The notes beneath the pieces are model-generated. The model saw only the letters and a program-made list of their open reading frames with translations. It did no database searches and was not told the DNA's origin. From NCBI RefSeq assembly GCF_900258045.1, contig NZ_OGVD01000002.1, positions 248,001 to 312,000 of the forward strand: a stretch of DNA of 64,000 nt. The letters run 5' to 3'. Position 1 is the stretch's first letter. Each line of letters begins with the position of its first letter. This stretch comes from Sphingorhabdus sp. EL138. Its GTDB lineage: Bacteria; Pseudomonadota; Alphaproteobacteria; Sphingomonadales; Sphingomonadaceae. Both the position numbers and the translations under genes were made by a program. Below, piece by piece: positions 57,810 to 64,000 of the stretch.

Positions 57810-58112
57810 CTACCATATCTTGCCGCCAATCCAGTCGCCAGCGGCGGCGGTAAATTCCGTTATCCGGATATCAGCCCAGATATCTGCGTGAAAATAAGGA
57901 TCGGCTTCCAGCTGCGCACGGGCATATTCTGCTGTTTCGGCCTTGACAATCAACAGCGATCCTACGGTATCGCCCTGCGCGTTTTTAAGAGGTCCTGCGA
58001 CAAACAGATTATCAATGGTCTTTTCAATATGGGCAAAATGCCCAGCGCGCGCTTCGAGACGCTTTTGTTCGGTGCCCGGTTTGTCGGTGCAATAAATGGC
58101 AAAGGCCTTCAT
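57810..58112 (-). CDS. YciI-like protein
   Basis: A 100-residue YciI-like dimeric ferredoxin-fold protein: MKAFAIYCTDKPGTEQKRLEARAGHFAHIEKTID, then FVAGPLKN, and GSLLIVKAETAEYARAQLEADPYFHADIWADIRI. The His in ARAGHFAHI and the Asp in EADPYF are the conserved pair of this family, whose members include muconolactone-isomerase-like and dechlorinase-associated proteins. ATG at 58112 overlaps the hydrolase stop (ATGA). It may isomerise a small ring or lactone intermediate; the role is unproven. Confidence 0.88.
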   Translation of the reverse strand: MKAFAIYCTDKPGTEQKRLEARAGHFAHIEKTIDNLFVAGPLKNAQGDTVGSLLIVKAETAEYARAQLEADPYFHADIWADIRITEFTAAAGDWIGGKIW

Positions 58113-58915
58113 GATCCTGTCCTGTCCAGAAATTTCAAAATCTCATCTGCTGTCTTTTCCGCTGCTTCGTCAAGGACGGCGCGCTTGATGTCCAGCCGTT
58201 CGACCAAAATGGCGCTGGGCATGATGCTAGCCGCATGACGGGTCGCGTCCAGCAGGCCCGATTGCGAGGCCAATATCATAGTCTCGTGCATGATCATCGG
58301 TAATTTTGCATCGACATCATAGCTGAACGCAGCATGGAAAGCCTTGTTCATCAACCGACCCGGGCGCAACTGTTCGGTAAACATCTCAAAGCTGCGCTCC
58401 GGTGTCTGGCTTTCGATACGTTTGGTCATCCCGCGCTCCCATGGTCCTTCAAGGCAGGAGAGTTCGGGTGTGATTGCGAACGTTTTGGCGCTGGCGTTGA
58501 GAAATTTGGCGCTCGTTTCGGCATCAAAGGCCGGCACATCTACCATCGCCAGAAGTCGGATTTTTTCGGGCGCGGTCAGCGCCATTTCAGCCGCAACAAG
58601 ATTGCCGGTGTGAAAGCCCATCAGGTCGACCCGTCCGCTACCCGACTGTTCCTCGACCACCGCCATCATCGCCGCGGCATATTCCTCTATGACCGGTTCT
58701 TCCTTGAAAGCGTCGGAGCCACCATGGCCGGGAAAATCCGGCGCAAAGACACGGCGTTCCTGCGCGAGATGCGGCATGATGGTCGTAAAGGCGAGGCCGC
58801 TGAACGGGGCGGGGTGCAGGCAATAAAGGTCTGGCTTCGTAGGAGGTCCTTCTGGTGCCAGCAACCGCCAGTGCACCTGACCGAAGGGGCCGTGACTGTA
58901 GCCCTTGCGGATCAT
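58109..58915 (-). CDS. Alpha/beta-hydrolase with His at the nucleophile elbow
   Basis: A 268-residue alpha/beta-hydrolase fold. YCLHPAPFSGLAF is the oxyanion-loop region, RVFAPDFPGHGGSD the typical strand and turn. The nucleophile elbow reads VDLMGFHTGNLVA (residues 96-108), with His102 where Ser or Asp normally stands. No conserved C-terminal His is obvious. It therefore either uses other residues or is a binding or lyase variant. The same elbow type (GFHSGG) occurs in the 459-residue protein at 20423. ATG at 58915 overlaps the MFS stop (ATGA). Confidence 0.87.
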   Translation of the reverse strand: MIRKGYSHGPFGQVHWRLLAPEGPPTKPDLYCLHPAPFSGLAFTTIMPHLAQERRVFAPDFPGHGGSDAFKEEPVIEEYAAAMMAVVEEQSGSGRVDLMGFHTGNLVAAEMALTAPEKIRLLAMVDVPAFDAETSAKFLNASAKTFAITPELSCLEGPWERGMTKRIESQTPERSFEMFTEQLRPGRLMNKAFHAAFSYDVDAKLPMIMHETMILASQSGLLDATRHAASIMPSAILVERLDIKRAVLDEAAEKTADEILKFLDRTGS

Positions 58916-60270
58916 TCGCTGGCCGCGCCCAAACGCACCATCTGCTCGCGGTATAGCCGCCGCGTCAAAGGCATCATCAAAAACGGCACCAGGCCAAAGA
59001 TGAGCGGCACGGCTGCCACGGCATAGCGGAGATTATCTTCGCCAAATACACTGCTCGACAGTTCGCCAACTGCAATCGGGCCCAGCGAACCGAACCAGCT
59101 GATCGCCAGATAATAGAGCGCGACCACCTGTCCACGGATTTGCGCAGGCGTGATGACGAGCAAGGATGTCACGCCGATGGCAGACACAATCCCAATACCG
59201 ACCGTATTGATACACAATATTGCAAAGGCCAGTTCTGCGCTAGGCATGAACAAAGGAATGGCGGCGGTCGGCACCATGATGAAAAAGCCGATATAAAGGA
59301 TGCGCAAGGATGCATCCTGCACGCCCTTCTTCGTCCACCAGTCGGAGATGGTGCCCATGATCATCATGTTGGCCGGGCCGATGATGAGTAGTGCAACACC
59401 GTTGACGAAAGCATATTTCTGCGCCGACCACCCCCAGGTCCGTTCAAACGTCGGGGCCAGAAAGCCCTGACTATAGGCGATGGTCGTCATAGTGCAGATG
59501 ATCAGCACGAAGCCGATATAGAGCGTCTTGTTGCGCCAGATATATTTGAGTGCATCGAAAAAGCCGCTGCCGCTGATCACCTCTTCCGACGCCGCTACCG
59601 GACGCCGTGCCGGTTCTTTCATAAACAGGAAGAAGAGCGCAAAGATCATCCCGGGAAGGCCCACAATAATCAGCGTGAAACGCCAAGGTGACAGTTCACC
59701 GAAAAACGGCAAGGACTGGCTGCCGCTCGCCGCGGTCCAGGCGATGATCGCGCCGCTCAACAGGGAGGCCAGGCCTGCGCCAATGGGAAGAGCGGAGGAG
59801 TAAAAGGCGATCGGTTTGCCGCGTTTCTCGGTCGGGAAACTGTCGCCAATCATGGAAAAAGTCGCCGGACTAAGCGTCGCTTCGCCGACGCCAACACCCA
59901 TGCGGGCGGCGAAAAGTTGGAAGAAATTTTTCGCCATGCCGGTGGCGACGGTTGCCGCAGACCATAAGGCAACCCCGATCGACACAATCCAGATGCGCTT
60001 GCCGCGGTCAATCAGCCAGCCCATGAAGATGCCGACAAAGCCATAGACCAATGTGAATGCGCTGAGCAGCCAGCCAATTTGCCGGTCGGACAGATCGAAC
60101 TCCGCCTTGATCGGTTCGATCAACAGACCGAGGATGTAGCGATCCACAAAACTGAAAATATAGGCGATCGTCAGCATGACCACCAGAAACCAACCCGCCG
60201 CGGCGCTGGGATACGGCTTGGCCGGAGCAGCGGCTGCGTCTGTCTGGGATTGATCGGTTTGACTGGCCAT
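58912..60270 (-). CDS. MFS transporter (Spinster-like)
   Basis: A 452-residue major facilitator with 12 predicted membrane segments. A soluble N-terminus rich in Ala/Gln precedes WFLVVMLTIAYIFSFVDRYILGLLIEPIKAEFDLSD, the typical first helix of Spinster-like and related transporters. GIFMGWLIDRGKRIWIVSIGVALWS is the loop 2-3 signature and ARMGVGVGEATLSPATFSMIGDSFP helix 5. ATG at 60270 overlaps the VOC stop. It probably moves a pathway acid or product across the inner membrane; it is the second MFS gene of the window and not closely related to the first. Confidence 0.93.
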   Translation of the reverse strand: MASQTDQSQTDAAAAPAKPYPSAAAGWFLVVMLTIAYIFSFVDRYILGLLIEPIKAEFDLSDRQIGWLLSAFTLVYGFVGIFMGWLIDRGKRIWIVSIGVALWSAATVATGMAKNFFQLFAARMGVGVGEATLSPATFSMIGDSFPTEKRGKPIAFYSSALPIGAGLASLLSGAIIAWTAASGSQSLPFFGELSPWRFTLIIVGLPGMIFALFFLFMKEPARRPVAASEEVISGSGFFDALKYIWRNKTLYIGFVLIICTMTTIAYSQGFLAPTFERTWGWSAQKYAFVNGVALLIIGPANMMIMGTISDWWTKKGVQDASLRILYIGFFIMVPTAAIPLFMPSAELAFAILCINTVGIGIVSAIGVTSLLVITPAQIRGQVVALYYLAISWFGSLGPIAVGELSSSVFGEDNLRYAVAAVPLIFGLVPFLMMPLTRRLYREQMVRLGAASE

Positions 60271-60722
60271 TATTGCGCATCCGGGATGAGATAGATGACC
60301 ACCAGATTATCATCAAAATCGACAATGCCTATTTCACGACCGATCCGCCCGTCATGGGTTTCAAGCCGTCCTTCTTCATAGACCTGCAAGCCCAGTTTTC
60401 GCGCGCCTTCCATCACTGCGTCGGGATCGGCGACATCCAGTACAATCGCACCGCGCCGCGGATGGGGGACAGGTTCCAGAGGAACGTTCTTGACCTCGGA
60501 CAGAGCCATGACCCGCGGCTGGCCGGGGAGCGAAAGGATCGAAAAACCAATTTCCGCCTCTTTAGGGATTTCAAACACCGGGAAGGAATAGCTGTCGGGA
60601 TTATGTCCTTTGCGAAAGGTTTCCTCGAACCCCAGCACATCGCGATAGAAAGTCAGCGCCCGGTCGATATCGGCCACGACAAAGTTGCCGCGCTGAAACC
60701 GTGTCTGTTGTTTCTCACCCAC
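60270..60722 (-). CDS. VOC (glyoxalase-fold) protein
   Basis: A 150-residue single-domain VOC protein: RFQRGNFVVADIDRALTFYRDVLGFEETF at the start, then EVKNVPLEPVPHPRRGAIVLDVADPDAVMEGARKLGL and the C-terminal GREIGIVDFDDNLVVIYLIPD. The last segment has Asp/Asn rather than the usual metal-ligand Glu, so metal binding may be altered. ATG at 60722 lies 12 bases after the MDR reductase stop and its stop shares bases with the MFS start. Function in the pathway unknown. Confidence 0.85.
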   Translation of the reverse strand: MGEKQQTRFQRGNFVVADIDRALTFYRDVLGFEETFRKGHNPDSYSFPVFEIPKEAEIGFSILSLPGQPRVMALSEVKNVPLEPVPHPRRGAIVLDVADPDAVMEGARKLGLQVYEEGRLETHDGRIGREIGIVDFDDNLVVIYLIPDAQ

Positions 60723-60734
60723 TAATATTCTCCC

Positions 60735-61829
60735 TCAAATCCATGTCTCTGGTTCGCCGCGAACCGAACAGCATTGTATCCCGACATTCTGGCCATAATA
60801 GAGGTTCGCCAGCGCCCTGGGCATGTGCTGAAAGCCCTGTTCGACATCCTGCACGGGCTTCAGTTTGCCGTCATGAATCCATCCTGCCAGATCATCCATG
60901 ACTGCATCCCATCGGTCCAGATGATTATAAACAAAAAAGCCCTGCATCCGCGTTTCCGTGGCGCGTAGCCGGGTGTAGTTGGACAGCTTGAACGGCTCGT
61001 CCCGCGTATATTCACTGATCGATCCGCAGAGCACCACCCGGCTGTGCAGGCGCAGCCGTTCCAGACAGGCCTCCAGCGTTTCCCCGCCGACATTGTCAAA
61101 ATACAGGTCGATGCCATTGGGGCGCAGCTCGTCCAGCCGCGCTTCGATATTCTCGGATTTATAGTCAATCGCATGGGAGCATCCATGATCGAGAATGAAC
61201 GCACATTTTTCCGCTCCGCCCGCCATGCCGACAACATCACAGCCGACCACATTGGCCGCCATTTGACTCACCATTGATCCGACCCCGCCGGCGGCTCCGG
61301 AGAGAACCATGCGGTCGCCTTCTCTCGGATCGCCACAGGCCAAAAGCCCGGCATGGGCGGAAAGGCCGGTCATACCCAGCACGCCGGACCCCAGCGCGGC
61401 GGGCAAGCCGTTGGCAGGCATCCGGAAAAACTTCTCCTGCGCCGTCATTTTGGATGTCTTGTAGGTCTGCCAGCCCATCTGACCCTGTACCATTTCGCCT
61501 TCACGCCAGTCGGGGTGGCGGGACTTGACGACTTGCGCGACGCCGCGGCCATGGATGACATCACCGGGCTCCAGAACTCGTTCTCCGGCAGCGCCCGTGC
61601 CCTGCATATAGAAGCGCATGACAGGAGCGAGGCCGAGATAGTGGGTCTTGAGCAGTACTTCGCCTTCGCCGGGTTCTGGTATGTCGGTGACCGCCCATTC
61701 AAAATCTGACGGGACAACATTACCAACGGGCCGAGCCGCAACGCGCCATTGATAATTGGCGTCATCGTCAATCTGCTTGCCCGCAGACAGCATATCAAAG
61801 TCGGAAAGAGAGGAACCGGCGCCGGTCAC
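60735..61829 (-). CDS. NADP-dependent MDR reductase (prostaglandin-reductase / CurA-like)
   Basis: A 364-residue medium-chain reductase of the leukotriene B4 12-hydroxydehydrogenase group: YQWRVAARPVGNVVPSDFEWAVTDIPEPGEGEVLLKTHYLGLAPVMRFYM at the N-terminus, DRMVLSGAAGGVGSMVSQMAANVVGCDVVGMAGG for cofactor binding, and DLYFDNVGGETLEACLERL. These enzymes reduce the C=C bond of unsaturated carbonyls with NADPH. The ORF begins with GTG at 61829 directly after the VOC stop; ATG at 61793 is an alternative start, both without a strong ribosome-binding site. Probably in the operon starting at 62602. Confidence 0.91.
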   Translation of the reverse strand: MTGAGSSLSDFDMLSAGKQIDDDANYQWRVAARPVGNVVPSDFEWAVTDIPEPGEGEVLLKTHYLGLAPVMRFYMQGTGAAGERVLEPGDVIHGRGVAQVVKSRHPDWREGEMVQGQMGWQTYKTSKMTAQEKFFRMPANGLPAALGSGVLGMTGLSAHAGLLACGDPREGDRMVLSGAAGGVGSMVSQMAANVVGCDVVGMAGGAEKCAFILDHGCSHAIDYKSENIEARLDELRPNGIDLYFDNVGGETLEACLERLRLHSRVVLCGSISEYTRDEPFKLSNYTRLRATETRMQGFFVYNHLDRWDAVMDDLAGWIHDGKLKPVQDVEQGFQHMPRALANLYYGQNVGIQCCSVRGEPETWI

Positions 61830-62303
61830 TCAGTCATGAACCTTCACGACCTGGTTCACTTCAAAGAAATAGCCATCCAGATCCCAGAAGGAGCAGCCGA
61901 TCATATCCTTTTGCTTGCCATCAGCACCGGTCACGCTCCATTCGCGTGGTTCGCTATGGATGGTGGAGCTCAGAGCGCGGGCCCGTTCCACCGCGCCTTT
62001 TGCATCTTCCGATGCGACGACAAAAACCGGTGCGCCAAACTTGATTTCGGTGGGCAGCTCTTCCGGTGCATCCTGTTTGGGGTCGAGCCATTCGAGCAGG
62101 CCGATCATGCCGATCATGTCATGCTCGCATTTCAGGATGATCAGGCGGGTCTTGTCACCCTTTTTACCAGCAGCCAGTTGCGTGCCTGACAGGGTAAAAG
62201 GGGTGTCCATCCATTTGGTCATGCCAAAGACGGTTTCATACCAGTTCGACGCGGCATCCCCGTCACGAACCATAAGGGTCGTACGTTTGATAATATCAGT
62301 CAT
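61830..62303 (-). CDS. VOC (glyoxalase-fold) protein
   Basis: A 157-residue VOC protein: RTTLMVRDGDAASNWYETVFGMTKWMD, then TRLIILKCEHDMIGMIGLLEWL, and the C-terminal GCSFWDLDGYFFEVNQVV, which supplies a Glu in the metal-ligand position. ATG at 62303 overlaps the DUF1330 stop by ATGA; the longer form from 62339 reads into that gene. Second gene of the leftward operon behind the operator at 62621-62636. Possibly an isomerase or lyase; not assigned. Confidence 0.85.
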   Translation of the reverse strand: MTDIIKRTTLMVRDGDAASNWYETVFGMTKWMDTPFTLSGTQLAAGKKGDKTRLIILKCEHDMIGMIGLLEWLDPKQDAPEELPTEIKFGAPVFVVASEDAKGAVERARALSSTIHSEPREWSVTGADGKQKDMIGCSFWDLDGYFFEVNQVVKVHD

Positions 62304-62602
62304 GCGATTTTGGGACTTTCTATAACAAGGACCTGGCAATCGGCGATATCAGCGCGCAACTTCTTGGCTTCCTGATATTCCGGACTGTTCCAGAATTTAT
62401 GAACGGCGGCTTTGTCGGGCCATTCTGAAATCACCATCGACGCGCCGTCGCCAAAATCGCCTTCCAGAAGCTCTGCTCCCGGGCCGCGCAAGACATAGCG
62501 TCCGCCGAACTTCTCAACCAGAGCACCGGCAGCAGCGCCATAGCCCTTGATGAATTTGTCGCGATCTGAAATTTTCGCAGTAACGATCATATAGGCAGGC
62601 AT
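62300..62602 (-). CDS. DUF1330 family protein
   Basis: A 100-residue DUF1330 protein with the ferredoxin-like fold: PAYMIVTAKISDRDKFIKGYGAAAGALVEKFGGRYVLRGPGAELLEG, then MVISEWPDKAAVHKFWNSPEYQEAKKLR. This family is small, dimeric and mostly uncharacterised, common in catabolic operons. ATG at 62602 is 18 bases from an operator (62621-62636), closer than for other regulon members, so the promoter start probably overlaps the operator. It is the first gene of an eight-gene leftward operon that ends at 57187. Confidence 0.9.
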   Translation of the reverse strand: MPAYMIVTAKISDRDKFIKGYGAAAGALVEKFGGRYVLRGPGAELLEGDFGDGASMVISEWPDKAAVHKFWNSPEYQEAKKLRADIADCQVLVIESPKIA

Positions 62603-62620
62603 GGGTGAGTCCCCTTCAAA

Positions 62621-62636
62621 AGTTGTCCGGACAAAT
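62621..62636. promoter_or_regulatory. GTCCGGAC-type operator upstream of the DUF1330 operon
   Basis: AGTTGTCCGGACAAAT matches 15 of 16 positions of ATTTGTCCGGACAAAT. It lies in the 71-base gap between the upstream nitrilase-fold stop (62674) and the DUF1330 start (62602). Confidence 0.78.
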
Positions 62637-62673
62637 TACGCAAGAGGCGGCTGATTGCAACCGCTATTTTACA

Positions 62674-63825
62674 CTATTTCGGCCACCTTGCCTTGTCGCG
62701 TAAATAGCGCCCGGAATCCCGTGTGTCCTTGGGTTGATATTCGGCAAAAAGATTGGGACCATAGCGGGATCGATACTGCTCGAACACCGGCATGAACAGC
62801 TCGCTATGAACAATCGGCTGGCGGTTACGCGCCCTGAAATTGGCGATCGGGATGCGCGCAGAAACCAGTGTTTCAAAAGCGGTCTCGGCGATATTCATGA
62901 CATCGCCATCGGGCGCGTAAATGGCCGATCCACCACCGCCGGCATCAGCAAAATAGTAGGGGTTTTCCGGCGATGCGGCATTGTTCGCCACCGCTGTATA
63001 GACGCCATTGTAGAGGCTGGTTGCTTGCATATCGATGGGGTTGAAACCGCCCGTCGCGGTGCGCAGGATAATCTCTGCGCCTTTCATCGCAAAGGCCCGG
63101 AAGAGTTCCGGTTCGCGCTGTACCGAGCTAGTCGCAATATTACCGATCGGCGTACGTGTGACAGGGAGAACCGCGTCGGCTCCGTACATTTCGACATAGC
63201 GGTCCAGCACATCATAAATGGTGGTGGTAAACAGTTCGAAATCGCCCCCGAAAAAGCCCTTTATGTTGCGGGCCTTCCAGTGCTTGTCGACAATCTCACC
63301 TTTGCCATTCATGATTGTGGTGATGGACAGCAGGCTTTCCGGCCAGTCCCGATCGCGCACATAGGAGCCGAAAACGAGCCAGCAACCATATTCGCGGGCC
63401 TTGCTGGCGAGCATTTCCGTCTCTTCACCAGGTATCTCGATGGCCGCCTTTCGCGCGTCCTGGATATTCCACTTATGATAATAGCCGGTAATCGGAAATT
63501 CGTGAAAGAAGATCAGATCTTTCGGACCGGAAAAACCATTTGCAGCGTCGATCAGGTCCATCATATGCTGCACATTGGCGCGGCGGGTCTGCTTCAGGTT
63601 GCTGAGCTCGACCGGTACGACCCGCGCCTGGGCGACACCTAGCGAAATGATATCCTTGGCCAATGGCGCCGTTTCATAACGGCCATCTGGCGTGATGCTG
63701 ATCTTGTCCGGTCCGCCTTTCTTGGCGGCATGGGCGAAATCAGTCCAGCTTAATGCAGCTCCAGCCGCCAGACCCGCGCCCGCTGAAAAGAGGCTGCGCC
63801 GTGAAACACCATCCTTTTGGTCCAT
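62674..63825 (-). CDS. Exported nitrilase-superfamily protein lacking catalytic Cys, copy 2
   Basis: A 383-residue nitrilase-fold protein with a Tat signal: VSRRSLFSAGAGLAAGAALSW, matching the SRRxFLK-like consensus. The catalytic Glu109 (FFHEFPITGY) and Lys184 (KHWKARN) are kept. The nucleophile position, six residues before P-E, is Ser233 (NIATSSVQREPE), and only one Cys occurs in the whole protein (YGCWL, away from the site). It resembles the protein at 31972 in architecture and in the lost Cys. ATG at 63825 follows GAGAGGAA. It is 13 bases after the partly visible upstream gene. A periplasmic C-N-bond role or a binding role is possible. Confidence 0.85.
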   Translation of the reverse strand: MDQKDGVSRRSLFSAGAGLAAGAALSWTDFAHAAKKGGPDKISITPDGRYETAPLAKDIISLGVAQARVVPVELSNLKQTRRANVQHMMDLIDAANGFSGPKDLIFFHEFPITGYYHKWNIQDARKAAIEIPGEETEMLASKAREYGCWLVFGSYVRDRDWPESLLSITTIMNGKGEIVDKHWKARNIKGFFGGDFELFTTTIYDVLDRYVEMYGADAVLPVTRTPIGNIATSSVQREPELFRAFAMKGAEIILRTATGGFNPIDMQATSLYNGVYTAVANNAASPENPYYFADAGGGGSAIYAPDGDVMNIAETAFETLVSARIPIANFRARNRQPIVHSELFMPVFEQYRSRYGPNLFAEYQPKDTRDSGRYLRDKARWPK

Positions 63826-63838
63826 GATAAAATTCCTC

Positions 63839-64000
63839 TCATTTCTCGCTCATATTGGGGGGATCATTGTCCAGGAACGGACGGATGACCGTGACATATT
63901 TTTGCGATGCGAGATCAAAGCCGCCCAAGGTGACGCCGTTGATATGTATTAGCGTGGCTTGCGGGAACAAGGGCAAGGCTGCCTCTGTCTCTTGTTTGAG
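63839..64000 (-). CDS. Unknown protein, C-terminal end only
   Basis: The last 53 codons of a leftward gene that enters from the right edge, with its stop (TGA) at 63839-63841. The visible part reads ALPLFPQATLIHINGVTLGG, then a YVTVIRPFLDNDPPN tail. I do not recognise a family. It lies 13 bases before the nitrilase-fold gene on the same strand and is probably co-transcribed with it. Confidence 0.6.
   Translation of the reverse strand, partial: LKQETEAALPLFPQATLIHINGVTLGGFDLASQKYVTVIRPFLDNDPPNMSEK

Noticed and set aside
62734-63642. 302-codon open frame on the plus strand
   Set aside because: Antisense to the nitrilase-fold gene, whose fold motifs and signal peptide are clear; the plus-strand translation has no recognisable motif or ribosome-binding site.
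1-64000. Mobile elements, CRISPR arrays, rRNA, tRNA or phage genes
   Set aside because: I found no transposase, integrase, long terminal inverted repeats, spaced direct-repeat arrays or tRNA-like cloverleafs; the paralogous genes are too diverged to be recent transposition.

Overview
The window is 64 kb of very densely packed protein-coding DNA from what looks like a sphingomonad-type alphaproteobacterium. The reasons are two large TonB-dependent receptors with VTARRQ/VTAQRREE TonB-box regions, a moderately high GC content by eye (not computed), many ATGA/GTGA stop-start overlaps, and a gene content dominated by CoA-ester and small-acid catabolism. No gap between genes exceeds about 200 bases. 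I saw no rRNA, tRNA, CRISPR array, insertion sequence or phage gene.

Left part (1-13.1 kb): the tail of an SDR gene, then a leftward operon HMG-CoA-lyase-like / hyuA / hyuB / SDR / xdhC-like. It is divergent from a CaiB-type CoA-transferase, followed by a GntR-FCD regulator and a rightward operon (Asp/Glu-racemase-fold protein, two SnoaL-like proteins, TonB receptor). Two identical palindromes ATTGTATACAAT sit at the divergent promoter and between the regulator and the racemase operon, and are the probable operators of the FCD regulator.

Middle-left (13.1-21.8 kb): a leftward operon of an alpha/beta-hydrolase fusion, a small unknown protein, leuC/leuD-like dehydratase, HMG-CoA-lyase-like enzyme, CaiB transferase, FAD dehydrogenase and an NmrA-like protein. 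Divergent from it, at 21.9-28.3 kb, runs an isochorismatase / two polysaccharide-deacetylase-fold hydrolases / ALDH / methyltransferase / small partner / oxidoreductase operon.

Centre (28.3-42.2 kb): an unknown 242-aa protein, a small membrane protein with an exported VOC protein, and a leftward operon MFS / FAD oxidase / exported nitrilase-fold protein / second methyltransferase / second small partner. Then come the second TonB receptor, a LysR regulator, a second copy of the small unknown protein, a second small membrane protein and a DUF1838 protein.

Right part (42.3-64 kb): CitE-like lyase, MaoC hydratase, acyl-CoA dehydrogenase and two CaiB transferases, converging on a GntR/UTRA regulator. 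A ten-gene rightward operon follows (two MmgE/PrpD proteins, CoA ligase, amidase, REDY-like protein, SDR, GFA protein, deacetylase, enoyl-CoA-hydratase fold, VOC). It converges with an eight-gene leftward operon and a second exported nitrilase-fold gene.

The most striking structural signal is a 16-bp palindrome ATTTGTCCGGACAAAT. It is perfect three times and nearly so several more times, upstream of operons between 21.8 and 62.6 kb. This suggests one regulon spread over more than 40 kb, plausibly run by the GntR/UTRA protein near its centre. The likely role of the whole is uptake, CoA activation and cleavage of one or a few related organic acids, possibly amide- or imide-containing. The genes at 42.3-50.5 kb resemble the set known for itaconate breakdown. 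Several enzymes have lost the textbook catalytic nucleophile (cysteine-free racemase, two nitrilases with Ser for Cys, two hydrolases with His at the nucleophile elbow). Several modules occur twice, including a methyltransferase plus small-partner pair that I cannot match to a described system.
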